Below are positions 25,770 through 35,048 of a stretch of 64,000 bases of DNA, in pieces (positions within the stretch are counted from its first letter, which is position 1; every line of letters starts with the position of its first letter). The position numbers and the translations under genes are program-made. The stretch lies in contig NZ_JARRAG010000001.1 in assembly GCF_029589435.1 (NCBI RefSeq), forward strand, positions 1,044,808 through 1,108,807. The letters are read 5' to 3'. Source of the DNA: Paludisphaera mucosa. GTDB lineage: Bacteria > Planctomycetota > Planctomycetia > Isosphaerales > Isosphaeraceae. The notes under the pieces are model-generated. The model was not told the DNA's origin and did not search any database. It worked only from the letters and a program-made list of their open reading frames with translations.

Positions 25770-25963
25770 GTCGACGCAGCGCGGGCGCATCCTGGGTTCG
25801 TTCGTAAGAAATCAGGGGAGGCCCTCACGATCCTGCGACGGGCCGCCACGCCGGGCCCTTGTCGACGGCGGGGCCGCGTGTTGCAATCGAGGGGAAATCG
25901 GCCGGCGGGCGGGTCGGGGCAGGGGCCCGGAGGCCGTCGTCGGGAGAGAGGATCGAACGCGTC

Positions 25964-27256
25964 ATGCCTCCCCGCAACGTCGTCGTGGCCCAGTCCGGCG
26001 GGCCGACCTGCGTCATCAACAACTCGCTGCGAGGGATCGTCGAGACCTGCCGGCGTCACCCCGGGGCCTTCGGCAAGGTCTACGGCGGCCGATTCGGGAT
26101 CGAGGGGGTGCTCAAGGAGGAGTTGATCGACCTGTCGGCGACTTCGGCCGAGGAGATCGCCCTGTTGCGGACCTCGCCGGCCGCCGGCTCGATCGGCACC
26201 TGCCGCTACAAGCTCAAGAAGGGGCTCGACGAGGACTTCGCCCGCGTCGTCGAGGTCTTCAAGGCGCACGACGTCGGCACCTTCTTCTACATCGGCGGCA
26301 ACGACTCGCAGGACACGGCCCATAAAATCAGCGTCCTCGCCCGCGACGCCGGCCTGGACCTCGTCGCGGTGGGGGTCCCCAAGACGATCGACAACGACCT
26401 GGGCGACGCCGGTTTCGAGCTTCTCGACCACTCGCCGGGCTACGGCTCGGTGGCGCGTTACTACGCGCACTACGTCAGTCAGGCCAACGAGGAGAACGCC
26501 GGGTCGTCGCCGGCCGACCCGGTGCTGGTGATCCAGGCGATGGGCCGGAAGATCGGCTTCATCCCCGCCGCCGCAAGGCTGGCCGACCCCGAGCGCAAGC
26601 TGCCGATCCAGATCTACCTGACCGAGTCGGGCCTGACGCTCCAACAACTCGGCGAGAACGTCGTCCGCCAGCTCGAATCGGACGGTCGGTGCATCGTCGT
26701 GGTCAGCGAGGGCTTCGACGTCGGCGAGGTGGGGTCGATCCGCGACAACTTCGGGCATGTGCAGTTCAGCTCCAGCCAGCAGACCGTGGCGCAGGTCGTG
26801 GTCAATTACCTGAACACGCTCAAATTCCCGGTCCCCGGCAAGGCCCGCGGGCAGGTCCCGGGGACCGACCAGCGCAACGCGATCGCCTACGCCAGCGTGG
26901 TCGATCTCGACGAGGCCTACGGCGTCGGCTGCCACGCCGTCGAGATCGCGCTCAAGGAGGGGAACGGCTGGATGGCCACGATCCTCCGCGACCGATCGGG
27001 CTCGGCCTACAACGTCCATTACGACAAGGCCCCGCTGGAGCAGGTCGCCAACTCCGAGCGGTTCTTCCCCAAGGAGTGGATCGCCCCCAACCGGATCGAC
27101 GTGACCGACGACTTCGTCGAGTACGCGCGTCCGCTGATCGGCGAGGACTGGGTGAGCGTGCCCACGGTGGGCGGCCTGCCGCGGTTCGCCCGGATCGCCC
27201 CGGTCTTCGCCCCCAAGAAGCTCGCGTCGTACACGCCGCAGACGTATCGCAAGTGA
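25964..27256 (+). CDS. 6-phosphofructokinase, PPi-dependent type
   Basis: This 430-residue enzyme phosphorylates fructose 6-phosphate at C1. The phosphoryl-donor region reads G111-G-N-D114-S, and the catalytic loop reads P139-K140-T-I-D-N-D. ATP-dependent enzymes have Gly at the positions of Asp114 and Lys140 (GGDGS and PGTIDND). The Asp plus Lys combination is the recognised signature of pyrophosphate-linked enzymes, which work reversibly in glycolysis and gluconeogenesis. Further substrate motifs are IQAMGRKIGF and VVSEGFD. The length is greater than E. coli PfkA (320) and normal for this class. The start at ATG 25964 has GGGAGAGAGG about 12 bases upstream; a longer frame adds no domain. 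6-Phosphogluconate dehydrogenase follows 140 bases downstream. Confidence 0.88.
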   Translation: MPPRNVVVAQSGGPTCVINNSLRGIVETCRRHPGAFGKVYGGRFGIEGVLKEELIDLSATSAEEIALLRTSPAAGSIGTCRYKLKKGLDEDFARVVEVFKAHDVGTFFYIGGNDSQDTAHKISVLARDAGLDLVAVGVPKTIDNDLGDAGFELLDHSPGYGSVARYYAHYVSQANEENAGSSPADPVLVIQAMGRKIGFIPAAARLADPERKLPIQIYLTESGLTLQQLGENVVRQLESDGRCIVVVSEGFDVGEVGSIRDNFGHVQFSSSQQTVAQVVVNYLNTLKFPVPGKARGQVPGTDQRNAIAYASVVDLDEAYGVGCHAVEIALKEGNGWMATILRDRSGSAYNVHYDKAPLEQVANSERFFPKEWIAPNRIDVTDDFVEYARPLIGEDWVSVPTVGGLPRFARIAPVFAPKKLASYTPQTYRK

Positions 27257-27316
27257 TCGCCGAGGCGTCGCGAGGCCGGCGGCCGGGCCGTCGGATGGAT
27301 TCGCCCGCGCCTCGGG

Positions 27317-27324
27317 TATAGAAT
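27317..27324 (+). promoter_or_regulatory. candidate -10 element before gnd
   Basis: TATAGAAT lies 73 bases before the gnd start in GC-rich surroundings. The same octamer occurs at 29018-29025 before the second kinase, and TAGAAT occurs on the minus strand at 61514-61519. No good -35 hexamer is visible at the right distance. Confidence 0.35.
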
Positions 27325-27396
27325 CACGTCCGTGACCCGTGAGACCGAACGCCCGGCCGGAAGGCCGCACGCCTGACTTTTTGGGAATCGACGCAC

Positions 27397-28863
<1,467 letters not shown>

Positions 28864-28934
28864 GACGCGGGATCACGAGCGACGATCGGTCGAGTCCGGG
28901 CGTTCTGAAAGATGAGAGATCAAGGGAAACCCGG

Positions 28935-28963
28935 TCGCCGGCGAGGATCGATCCTGCCGGCGA
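28935..28963 (+). terminator. possible terminator stem-loop after gnd
   Basis: TCGCCGGC (28935-28942) pairs with GCCGGCGA (28956-28963). The intervening AGGATC/GATCCT is itself complementary, so nearly the whole element can fold as a 14-bp stem with one bulged G. There is no T-tract, so it is at best a weak intrinsic terminator. Confidence 0.4.
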
Positions 28964-29017
28964 TCGCGGGAATTCCGCGCGTTTCCTCATGCGGCCTGGA
29001 ATAAACGCCGATTCGCC

Positions 29018-29025
29018 TATAGAAT
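29018..29025 (+). promoter_or_regulatory. candidate -10 element before the second kinase
   Basis: TATAGAAT, identical to the element before gnd, lies 217 bases upstream of the kinase start. If used, it would give a long leader. No clear -35 is seen. Confidence 0.25.
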
Positions 29026-29241
29026 GGCGATGTGCCCATGGAACGCGATAAGCGACACAACTCCATGCGGCGAACGTAGAACGCATCATCAGGATGCGGC
29101 CGCGTCAAGCACGGCCCCCGCTGTCGGACGATCCCGTCGGTCCCCGATGGGAAAACGCGACTATCTTTACATCAGGCCGTTCCGCCCTGTCCGCCCGTCG
29201 ACGCAGGGCCCTCGAATCGATTACATAGGTTGATTGGTTTT

Positions 29242-30720
29242 ATGAAACAAGGTCCCCAAGCGGTGACCTCCGTCCCGGTCATGGACGACCGCCTGCACGC
29301 CGCGTCGGCCGTCGCCGACGCCGCGGTCCAGGGCGCTTCGTCGTCGAACGCACCATCCGCCCCCCCCTCGAACCGGCCCCCACTCGACCTGGAGGCCACA
29401 CGCCTGCACGTCGCCCGCCAATCGCCCAGAACTCGCACGCAGCCCCCCGGTCCCCCCGCCGAGACCCCGGCCGAACCGGTCTGGAACGACGACCTCATCG
29501 GCCGCAAGCTGTCCCAGTACCGGATCCTCGAGGACCTGGGACGGGGGTCGATGGCCCGGGTCTTCAAGGCCTGGCACCTGGGGCTCGAACGAACCTGCGC
29601 CCTCAAGATCATCGACCCGACCCTGGTGGCCCGCCGCCCCATCCTCCGCGACCAGTTCTGGGCGGAGGCCCGTGCGGCGGCCAACCTGGTGCACCCGCAG
29701 GTCGTCACGATCCACAACCTGGGCTCCGACTCGGGCTACAACTTCATCGAGATGGAGTATGTCCCGGGCAGCGTCAGCCTGCGCGACTCGCTCGTCAAGG
29801 ACGGCCCCTTCGAGGCCCAGCGGGCCGCGCGGCTGGTCCGGCAGGTCTTGCTCGCGCTCGGCGCGGCTCACGAGTCGGGGATCATCCATCGCGACGTGAA
29901 GCCGGCCAACGTGCTCCTCACGGCCGACGGCAACGCCAAGCTCGCCGACTTCGGGCTGGCCCAGACGCGGGCGAAGCTCACGGGGGCCAACCTCCCCCTG
30001 GCCGGCACGCCGACCTTCATGGCGCCCGAGCTGTTCACCGGCACCCCGGCAAGCCCCCAGTCCGACATCTACTCCGTCGGCGTGATGTTCTACTACCTGC
30101 TGACGGGTCGGCTGCCGTTCACCTCCGATCGGATCGCCAGCCTGATCAACCTCCACCAGAGCGAGGCCGTCCCCGACCTGAGGAAGATCCTGCCGGGCGT
30201 CCACCCGCGTCTGGTCGAGCTGATCGAGCGCTGCCTGGCGAAGTCGCCCGGCGACCGATTCGCCACGGCCGAGGAGCTGAGCGACCAGCTCCAGATGCTG
30301 ATGCATCAGCTTCGCGACACCGAGGGCATCCTGCGCGAGAGCCTGCAAGGCGTCGACTCGTTCATCCAGGGCACGCGCGACACGTTCCGCGTCCTGCTCC
30401 CGCAGCCGGGCGACCGGCTCCAGGAGGTCATGATCGAGGTCAACGACGGCGAGGAAGGGAAGGACGAGCGTTACCTCTCGGTCTTCTCGGTATGCGGGCC
30501 GGCGGAGCCTTCCTATTATGGATACGCCCTGGCCCTGAACAGCCGGCTGACCTTCGGCGGCCTCTCGATCCGCTACGTACTGGGCTCGCCGATGCTCGTG
30601 ATGTCGCGGACGTTCGTCCGCGATCGGATGCGGGTGAGCGACCTCCGCGACGCGATCCTGGAGATCGCCCACAACGCCGACCGGATCGAGGCCCGGATGA
30701 CCCGGCTCGACCTCTACTGA
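29242..30720 (+). CDS. Ser/Thr protein kinase with a C-terminal YbjN/chaperone-like domain
   Basis: The 492-residue protein has a low-complexity Pro/Ser N-terminus (1-85) and a full kinase domain (about 93-350): glycine loop GRGSMARV, Lys122 in ALKII, H216-R-D218 with KPAN, DFG at 236-238 and GTPTFMAPE. After the kinase comes a separate alpha/beta domain (about 370-492). It starts near SFIQGTRDTFRVLLP, and has FSVCGPAEP and LNSRLTFGGLSIR strands and a final long helix. This resembles the YbjN or type III chaperone-like fold, which binds peptides; the assignment is by eye. No transmembrane segment is seen, so it should be cytoplasmic. ATG 29242 is chosen; the frame opens four codons earlier at a TTG (29230). 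No strong Shine-Dalgarno is visible. Confidence 0.82.
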   Translation: MKQGPQAVTSVPVMDDRLHAASAVADAAVQGASSSNAPSAPPSNRPPLDLEATRLHVARQSPRTRTQPPGPPAETPAEPVWNDDLIGRKLSQYRILEDLGRGSMARVFKAWHLGLERTCALKIIDPTLVARRPILRDQFWAEARAAANLVHPQVVTIHNLGSDSGYNFIEMEYVPGSVSLRDSLVKDGPFEAQRAARLVRQVLLALGAAHESGIIHRDVKPANVLLTADGNAKLADFGLAQTRAKLTGANLPLAGTPTFMAPELFTGTPASPQSDIYSVGVMFYYLLTGRLPFTSDRIASLINLHQSEAVPDLRKILPGVHPRLVELIERCLAKSPGDRFATAEELSDQLQMLMHQLRDTEGILRESLQGVDSFIQGTRDTFRVLLPQPGDRLQEVMIEVNDGEEGKDERYLSVFSVCGPAEPSYYGYALALNSRLTFGGLSIRYVLGSPMLVMSRTFVRDRMRVSDLRDAILEIAHNADRIEARMTRLDLY

Positions 30721-30793
30721 CGACGCGACGGGCCGACCTCGATCCCTCTTCCTCGATCCCGCACCGAGCCCCTCAGCACCAGGAGCCCGCGCC

Positions 30794-31267
30794 ATGGCCG
30801 TCGCGACCGACTTGCAGTCGGCGAGTCAGGGGCTCGCCATCGGCGTCTCGTTGATCTCCCTCTTCCTCGGGCTCCGGCAATGGTACGAGCACCGGGCGCG
30901 GTGGGACCTGTCGGAACTCGACGGCGCGTTTTACCGCCGCCAGGACGTCCGCCGCTGGTTGGGCGTTTTCGTGCTGGCGAGCGTGGCGGTCGTGGTCTAC
31001 GCCGGGTCGTGGATCGAGCCGAAGGTTGAAGGGAAGGGGAACGTCGCCTTCGTCGTCCTCTGGCTGGTCGTGCTGGTGCTGATCGTCGTCACACTCCTGG
31101 TAGCGCTTTGGGACTGGGTCGCCACCTGGCTGTACGCTCGCGAGAAGCGTCGCGCGATGGTCCGCGACCATGTCGACGACCTTCGCCGCCAGCTCCGGGT
31201 CGTCGCCGAGGCGGCCCGAAGCGAGCGAGAGGCGGAGCCGAAGGACAACCCCTCGACCGAGGCCTGA
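30794..31267 (+). CDS. small membrane protein of unknown function
   Basis: I do not recognise this 157-residue protein. It has three hydrophobic segments (about residues 13-28, 56-73 and 82-108), separated by a short basic/acidic loop (RQWYEHRARWDLSELDGAFY), and a charged C-terminal helix rich in Arg and Glu (about 112-150). Codon choice matches the surrounding genes. It starts 73 bases after the kinase stop on the same strand, so co-transcription is possible. Its stop codon is separated by one base from the stop of the converging DUF1501 gene, within a small inverted repeat. Confidence 0.65.
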   Translation: MAVATDLQSASQGLAIGVSLISLFLGLRQWYEHRARWDLSELDGAFYRRQDVRRWLGVFVLASVAVVVYAGSWIEPKVEGKGNVAFVVLWLVVLVLIVVTLLVALWDWVATWLYAREKRRAMVRDHVDDLRRQLRVVAEAARSEREAEPKDNPSTEA

Positions 31268-31275
31268 ATCAGGCC
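31261..31275. repeat. inverted repeat containing two converging stop codons
   Basis: GGCCTGA and TCAGGCC flank a single A. The TGA of the plus-strand gene and the TGA of the minus-strand gene each form the inner part of one arm. It is too short to be a convincing terminator. Confidence 0.5.
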
Positions 31276-32648
31276 CGGCCGGTCGACCCCGACAGCTCGG
31301 GGATGATCATCCCGGTCGACCCGACGGTGATCGGTCGGCCGGTGCGGTCCTGGAACGTCGTCTCGGGATCGACGCCGAGGCGGTCGTAGAGCGTGACGAT
31401 GATGTCTTGCGGCCGGACGGGACGATCGGCCGGCGAGCCCCCGCGCGGGTCGGATGCGCCGATGGTCTGGCCGCCCGCGAAGCCGCCGCCGGCGACGAGC
31501 ACGCTCATGACCCGGCCGTTGTGGTCGCGGCCCGGGATCGGATCCTGCGGCAGGCCGTTGTTGAGCCGGGGCGACCGGCCGAACTCGCCCATCACGAGGA
31601 CGATCGTCGACTCCAGCAGCCCGCGCTGGTTGAGGTCTTCGATCAGGCCGGCCACCGCGGCGTCGAGCACGGGGAGCACGTTGTGCATCCCCTTCTCGAT
31701 GCTCGCGTGCCAGTCCCAGCCGCCGAAGGTCAGGGTCACGAACCGGACCCCGGCCTCGACCAGGCGGCGGGCGAGCAGGGCGCTCTGGCCCCAGGTGTGG
31801 CGGCCGTAGCGGTCGCGGAGGTGGGCGGGTTCGCGGCCAAGGTCGAACGCCGCGCGGGCCTCCGGGCCGCTGATCATCGCCAACGCCGCGTCCTGGAAGC
31901 GGTCGACGTCCGAAGCCCCGGCGAAGCGGTCGATCCGCTCGCGGGCGGCGTCGAAGCGGGAAAGCAACTCGCGACGCGACCCGAGGCGACCGACGTCCAC
32001 CCCCGCCGGCAGATCGAGGCTGGTGGCGTGATACGCGTCGGTGTTGGGGTCGCCGTCGGCGTTGAACGGGTCGAAACTGCGTCCCAGGTAGGCCGCGCCG
32101 TGGTATCCGATCGGCAGCCCCACGGTGTGGGTGTTCGGGAGGCCCACGTAGGCCGGGATGCCGGCCTTCTTGCCCCCCTTGACGCGCGAGAGGACCGAGC
32201 CGAACGACGGGTTGACGGGCGTCTGGTTGATGCCGTTGGGGCCCGAGTAGCCGGTCAGCATCCAGTGGGCGGCCGTGAAATGGTCGTCGTTGTCGTGGTG
32301 CACCGAGCGGAGCAGCGAGACCTTGTCCATCATCGCCGCGTGCCGCGGGAGCAGTTCCGAGATCCGGATCCCGGGGACCGCCGTCGCGATCGAGCCGATC
32401 GGGCCGCGCACCTCGGCGGCGGCGTCGGGCTTGGGATCGTAGGTCTCATGCTGGGGCGGCCCGCCGTCCAACCAGATGAGGATGACGGAAGGGTCGTCGG
32501 CCCCTCGCTTCGCCACCCCGCCGGCGGCCCTCGCCCGAAGCAGGTCGGCGAGGGTCATCCCCGACAGGCCGAGCGTGCCGGCGCGAATGAGCGTTCGCCG
32601 GGTCATGCCCGCGTCACGTCCGCCAGTCGTTCCCGAGAGGTTCAACAT
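31269..32648 (-). CDS. DUF1501 (sulfatase-like fold) secreted protein
   Basis: The 459-residue protein belongs to DUF1501, a large planctomycete family of the alkaline phosphatase/sulfatase superfamily. It has a Tat-like N-terminus (MTRRTLIRAGTLGLSGMTLADLL). Family motifs are LIWLDGGPPQHETYDPKPD with the first metal Asp, LLRSVHHDNDDHFTAAHWMLTG, TLTFGGWDWHASI, and MGEFGRSPRLN followed by GRDHNGR, supplying further metal-binding residues. DUF1501 genes often sit beside DUF1549/DUF1553 cytochrome-like genes, but here the gene stands alone. ATG 32648 has AGGGAG about 6 bases upstream; a longer frame adds 27 residues before the Tat signal. Substrate is unknown. Confidence 0.85.
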   Translation of the reverse strand: MLNLSGTTGGRDAGMTRRTLIRAGTLGLSGMTLADLLRARAAGGVAKRGADDPSVILIWLDGGPPQHETYDPKPDAAAEVRGPIGSIATAVPGIRISELLPRHAAMMDKVSLLRSVHHDNDDHFTAAHWMLTGYSGPNGINQTPVNPSFGSVLSRVKGGKKAGIPAYVGLPNTHTVGLPIGYHGAAYLGRSFDPFNADGDPNTDAYHATSLDLPAGVDVGRLGSRRELLSRFDAARERIDRFAGASDVDRFQDAALAMISGPEARAAFDLGREPAHLRDRYGRHTWGQSALLARRLVEAGVRFVTLTFGGWDWHASIEKGMHNVLPVLDAAVAGLIEDLNQRGLLESTIVLVMGEFGRSPRLNNGLPQDPIPGRDHNGRVMSVLVAGGGFAGGQTIGASDPRGGSPADRPVRPQDIIVTLYDRLGVDPETTFQDRTGRPITVGSTGMIIPELSGSTGRA

Positions 32649-33109
32649 GGGTGGCTCCCTGGCTGTCGCAATGGTCGCAACGCGGACCTTCGATCTCCGG
32701 GAGTTTAACCTTGTTTCAACATTATGCAATCCCCTGGTCGTCCGGCGACGATGAGGATCGCGCCTTCGGATCGACCGACGTTGCCCTGCGACATCAGATG
32801 GCTATGAAGTGGATGATCGGAAAATCCGATGATAGGAAACGCGAAGTATTCGTTGACGCGATGATGAGGGAGTTGTAAAGTTCAGATGAGAGCATCCAGG
32901 ATGGAGCAATTCTGCGGACTTGCACACCGGTGAGCGTCGTGCCTCCCGACGTCGATCGTCGGGCTGCGGCAATGGGTCGATCCGGCCCTCGCCGCAACGA
33001 CGTCCGCAACGCGCCAGGACGCGCCGGGGTTCGAGTCCTCCCCTCTCCTTGCTCGATCCCGTGACCATGTGACCCTTCGGCCGCCCCTGTTCCAGGGAGA
33101 TCCCGTGCC
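32649..33109. other. divergent intergenic region with an AT-rich patch
   Basis: This 461-base region separates the DUF1501 gene (minus) from the S55 peptidase gene (plus). The stretch 32700-32920 is clearly lower in GC than its neighbours and probably holds promoters. It includes a small hairpin (ATCGGA-AAA-TCCGAT) near 32815-32830. A 26-codon open frame (32798-32878) has no ribosome binding site and is not called. The part next to the peptidase gene is ordinary GC-rich leader ending in AGGGAGA. Confidence 0.5.
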
Positions 33110-35008
33110 ATGCGATCCATGACGGTCCGGCGAGGTGGAGTCGTGCTGGGGATGGGTTGGGCCCTGGCCCTGCTGGGGGCGTCGACCGCGGCGCTCGCCG
33201 GCGAGCCCGACGCCAAGACGTACTGGGACGTGAAGGACCTGCGACCGGGGATGAAGGGCGTCGGCCAGACCGTGATGGTGGGGACGAAGCTCGAGGAGTT
33301 CGGGGCCGAGGTCCTGGGCGTCATGAGGGACGTCTCCCCCGGCCGCGACATGGTCCTCTGCCGCCTGACCGGCTGCAACCTGGAGCACGCCGGCATCATC
33401 CAGGGGATGAGCGGCAGCCCGATCTACATCGACGGCAAGCTCGTCGGGGCCGTGGCCTTCGCCTGGGAGTTCGCGAAGGACCCGATCGCCGGCGTGACCC
33501 CCTTCCAGCAGATGGTGCAATACGTCCGCGCCAGCGACCGCAAGGTCGCCGCCGAGGCGCGCGACAAGGACGTGAACACGCCGATCCAGGCCTCCGTGTC
33601 GTACCTGATGGACGTCGACGGGCCGATCGGGGACGAACCGGCCGCGAATCGGTCGGCCATGCCGCTGCGGGTCTCGGGCGGCGGCGCGGGGATGATCCCG
33701 ATCGCCACGCCGCTGGCGGCCTCGGGGTTCAGCCCGCGGGCGTTGGCGATGCTCGACGACAAGCTGCGGCCCCTGGGCATGGCGCCGATGTCGGGCGGTC
33801 GCGCGGGCGACGAGATCGTCCGCGGAGAGGGGGACAAGCCGCTCGCGCCCGGCTCGCCGCTCAGCATCGCCATGGTGATGGGCGACTTCGACCTCTCGGG
33901 CATCGGCACGGTGACGCACGTCGAGGGCGACCGGGTCTACGGCTTCGGCCACCCGATGTTCAGCCTGGGGAACTGCGAGTTCCCGATGATGACCGGCTAC
34001 ATCCATACCGTGTACCCCCGCGCCAGCGTGAGCATGAAGATGGGCTCGCCGCTCAAGGTGGTGGGCGTGGTCGACGCCGACGTCAGCACGGGCGTCGCGG
34101 GACGGGTCGGGGCGAAGCCCGACATGCTGCCGATGACCGTGCGGGTCAAGACCGGCAAGTACGCCGACGCCCACACGTACAAGGTCCAGATGGTCCGCGA
34201 GCCGTCGCTGACCTCGTCGCTGATGATGTCGGTCCTCACCAGCGCGATCGACACCGAGGGCAACCTGCCCGAGGAACTCACCGCCCGCCTCAAGGCCGAG
34301 GTCCACCTCCACGACCGCGAGACGATCGTGATGCAGGACACGTTCAGCGGCCCCCGCTACACCGGCCAGATGGGGGCCTCGGCCCTGTTCGGGCCGCTCT
34401 CGTCGATCGTGAACATCCTCGTCAAGAACCCGATGGCCCCGGTCCGGATCGAGTCGATCGACTGCGACGTCGAGATCGAGGACGGCCGCAGGGTGGCGAC
34501 GATCGAGTCCGTCCGGCTCCAGTCGGTGACCGTCGAGCCCGGCCAGACCTTGCGGGCGTTCGTCACGCTGAAGCCCTACAAGGGCGAGCGCGAGGTCGTC
34601 GAGGCGGCGGTGAAGATCCCCGGCGACTTCCCCGAGGGCAATCACGAGGCCGTCGTCTGCGACCTGTCCGGCAGCGCCCGGCGGCGGTTCCGCAACGATC
34701 CGGTCCTGAACGAGCCCCGCGACCTGCAGGCGATCCTGGCCTCGCTCAAGATGCAGACCGAGCCCAAGCGGACCGAGGTCTACCTGCACGTCCAGACGCC
34801 CGACCGCGGGCTGGCCGTGAACGGCGAGTCGCTGCCCAACCTACCCGCCAGCGCCCGGGCGGCGTTCGGCTCGAAACGGCAGGCGCCTGCGTCGGCCATC
34901 CGCTCGGACCTGATCCAGGCCGCGGCCACCCCCTGGGTCGTCGAAGGCAACCAGACGCTGCAGTTCACGGTGGCCAAGGACGCCGGGCTCTCGTTATCGT
35001 TGAAGTGA
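33110..35008 (+). CDS. SpoIVB-type (S55) serine peptidase family protein
   Basis: This 632-residue protein has a signal peptide (MRSMTVRRGG, hydrophobic core, ALAG cleavage region near residue 31) and a SpoIVB peptidase S55 domain in the N-terminal half. It opens with WDVKDLRPGMKGVGQTV. The serine motif is GIIQGMSGSPIY, where Ser101 aligns with the Ser of GDSGGP, and VYGFGHPMFSLGNCEFPM supplies the conserved His/Gly block. In Bacillus, SpoIVB cleaves a sporulation protein; planctomycetes do not sporulate, so the role here must differ. The C-terminal half (about 400-632) is beta-rich, without a recognised enzyme motif. AGGGAGA lies 9 bases before the ATG. A beta-propeller protein follows after 40 bases, in an apparent operon of exported proteins. 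Confidence 0.82.
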   Translation: MRSMTVRRGGVVLGMGWALALLGASTAALAGEPDAKTYWDVKDLRPGMKGVGQTVMVGTKLEEFGAEVLGVMRDVSPGRDMVLCRLTGCNLEHAGIIQGMSGSPIYIDGKLVGAVAFAWEFAKDPIAGVTPFQQMVQYVRASDRKVAAEARDKDVNTPIQASVSYLMDVDGPIGDEPAANRSAMPLRVSGGGAGMIPIATPLAASGFSPRALAMLDDKLRPLGMAPMSGGRAGDEIVRGEGDKPLAPGSPLSIAMVMGDFDLSGIGTVTHVEGDRVYGFGHPMFSLGNCEFPMMTGYIHTVYPRASVSMKMGSPLKVVGVVDADVSTGVAGRVGAKPDMLPMTVRVKTGKYADAHTYKVQMVREPSLTSSLMMSVLTSAIDTEGNLPEELTARLKAEVHLHDRETIVMQDTFSGPRYTGQMGASALFGPLSSIVNILVKNPMAPVRIESIDCDVEIEDGRRVATIESVRLQSVTVEPGQTLRAFVTLKPYKGEREVVEAAVKIPGDFPEGNHEAVVCDLSGSARRRFRNDPVLNEPRDLQAILASLKMQTEPKRTEVYLHVQTPDRGLAVNGESLPNLPASARAAFGSKRQAPASAIRSDLIQAAATPWVVEGNQTLQFTVAKDAGLSLSLK

Positions 35009-35048
35009 TCGGGCCGGACGCCCGACTTCACGAACGACGAGGATCGAC

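Larger units (their letters stand above)
28864..29241. other. intergenic region between gnd and the second kinase
   Basis: No gene is supported in these 378 bases. They contain a stem-loop at 28935-28963 and a -10-like TATAGAAT at 29018-29025. The sequence just before the kinase start is AT-richer than the surroundings. Confidence 0.45.
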
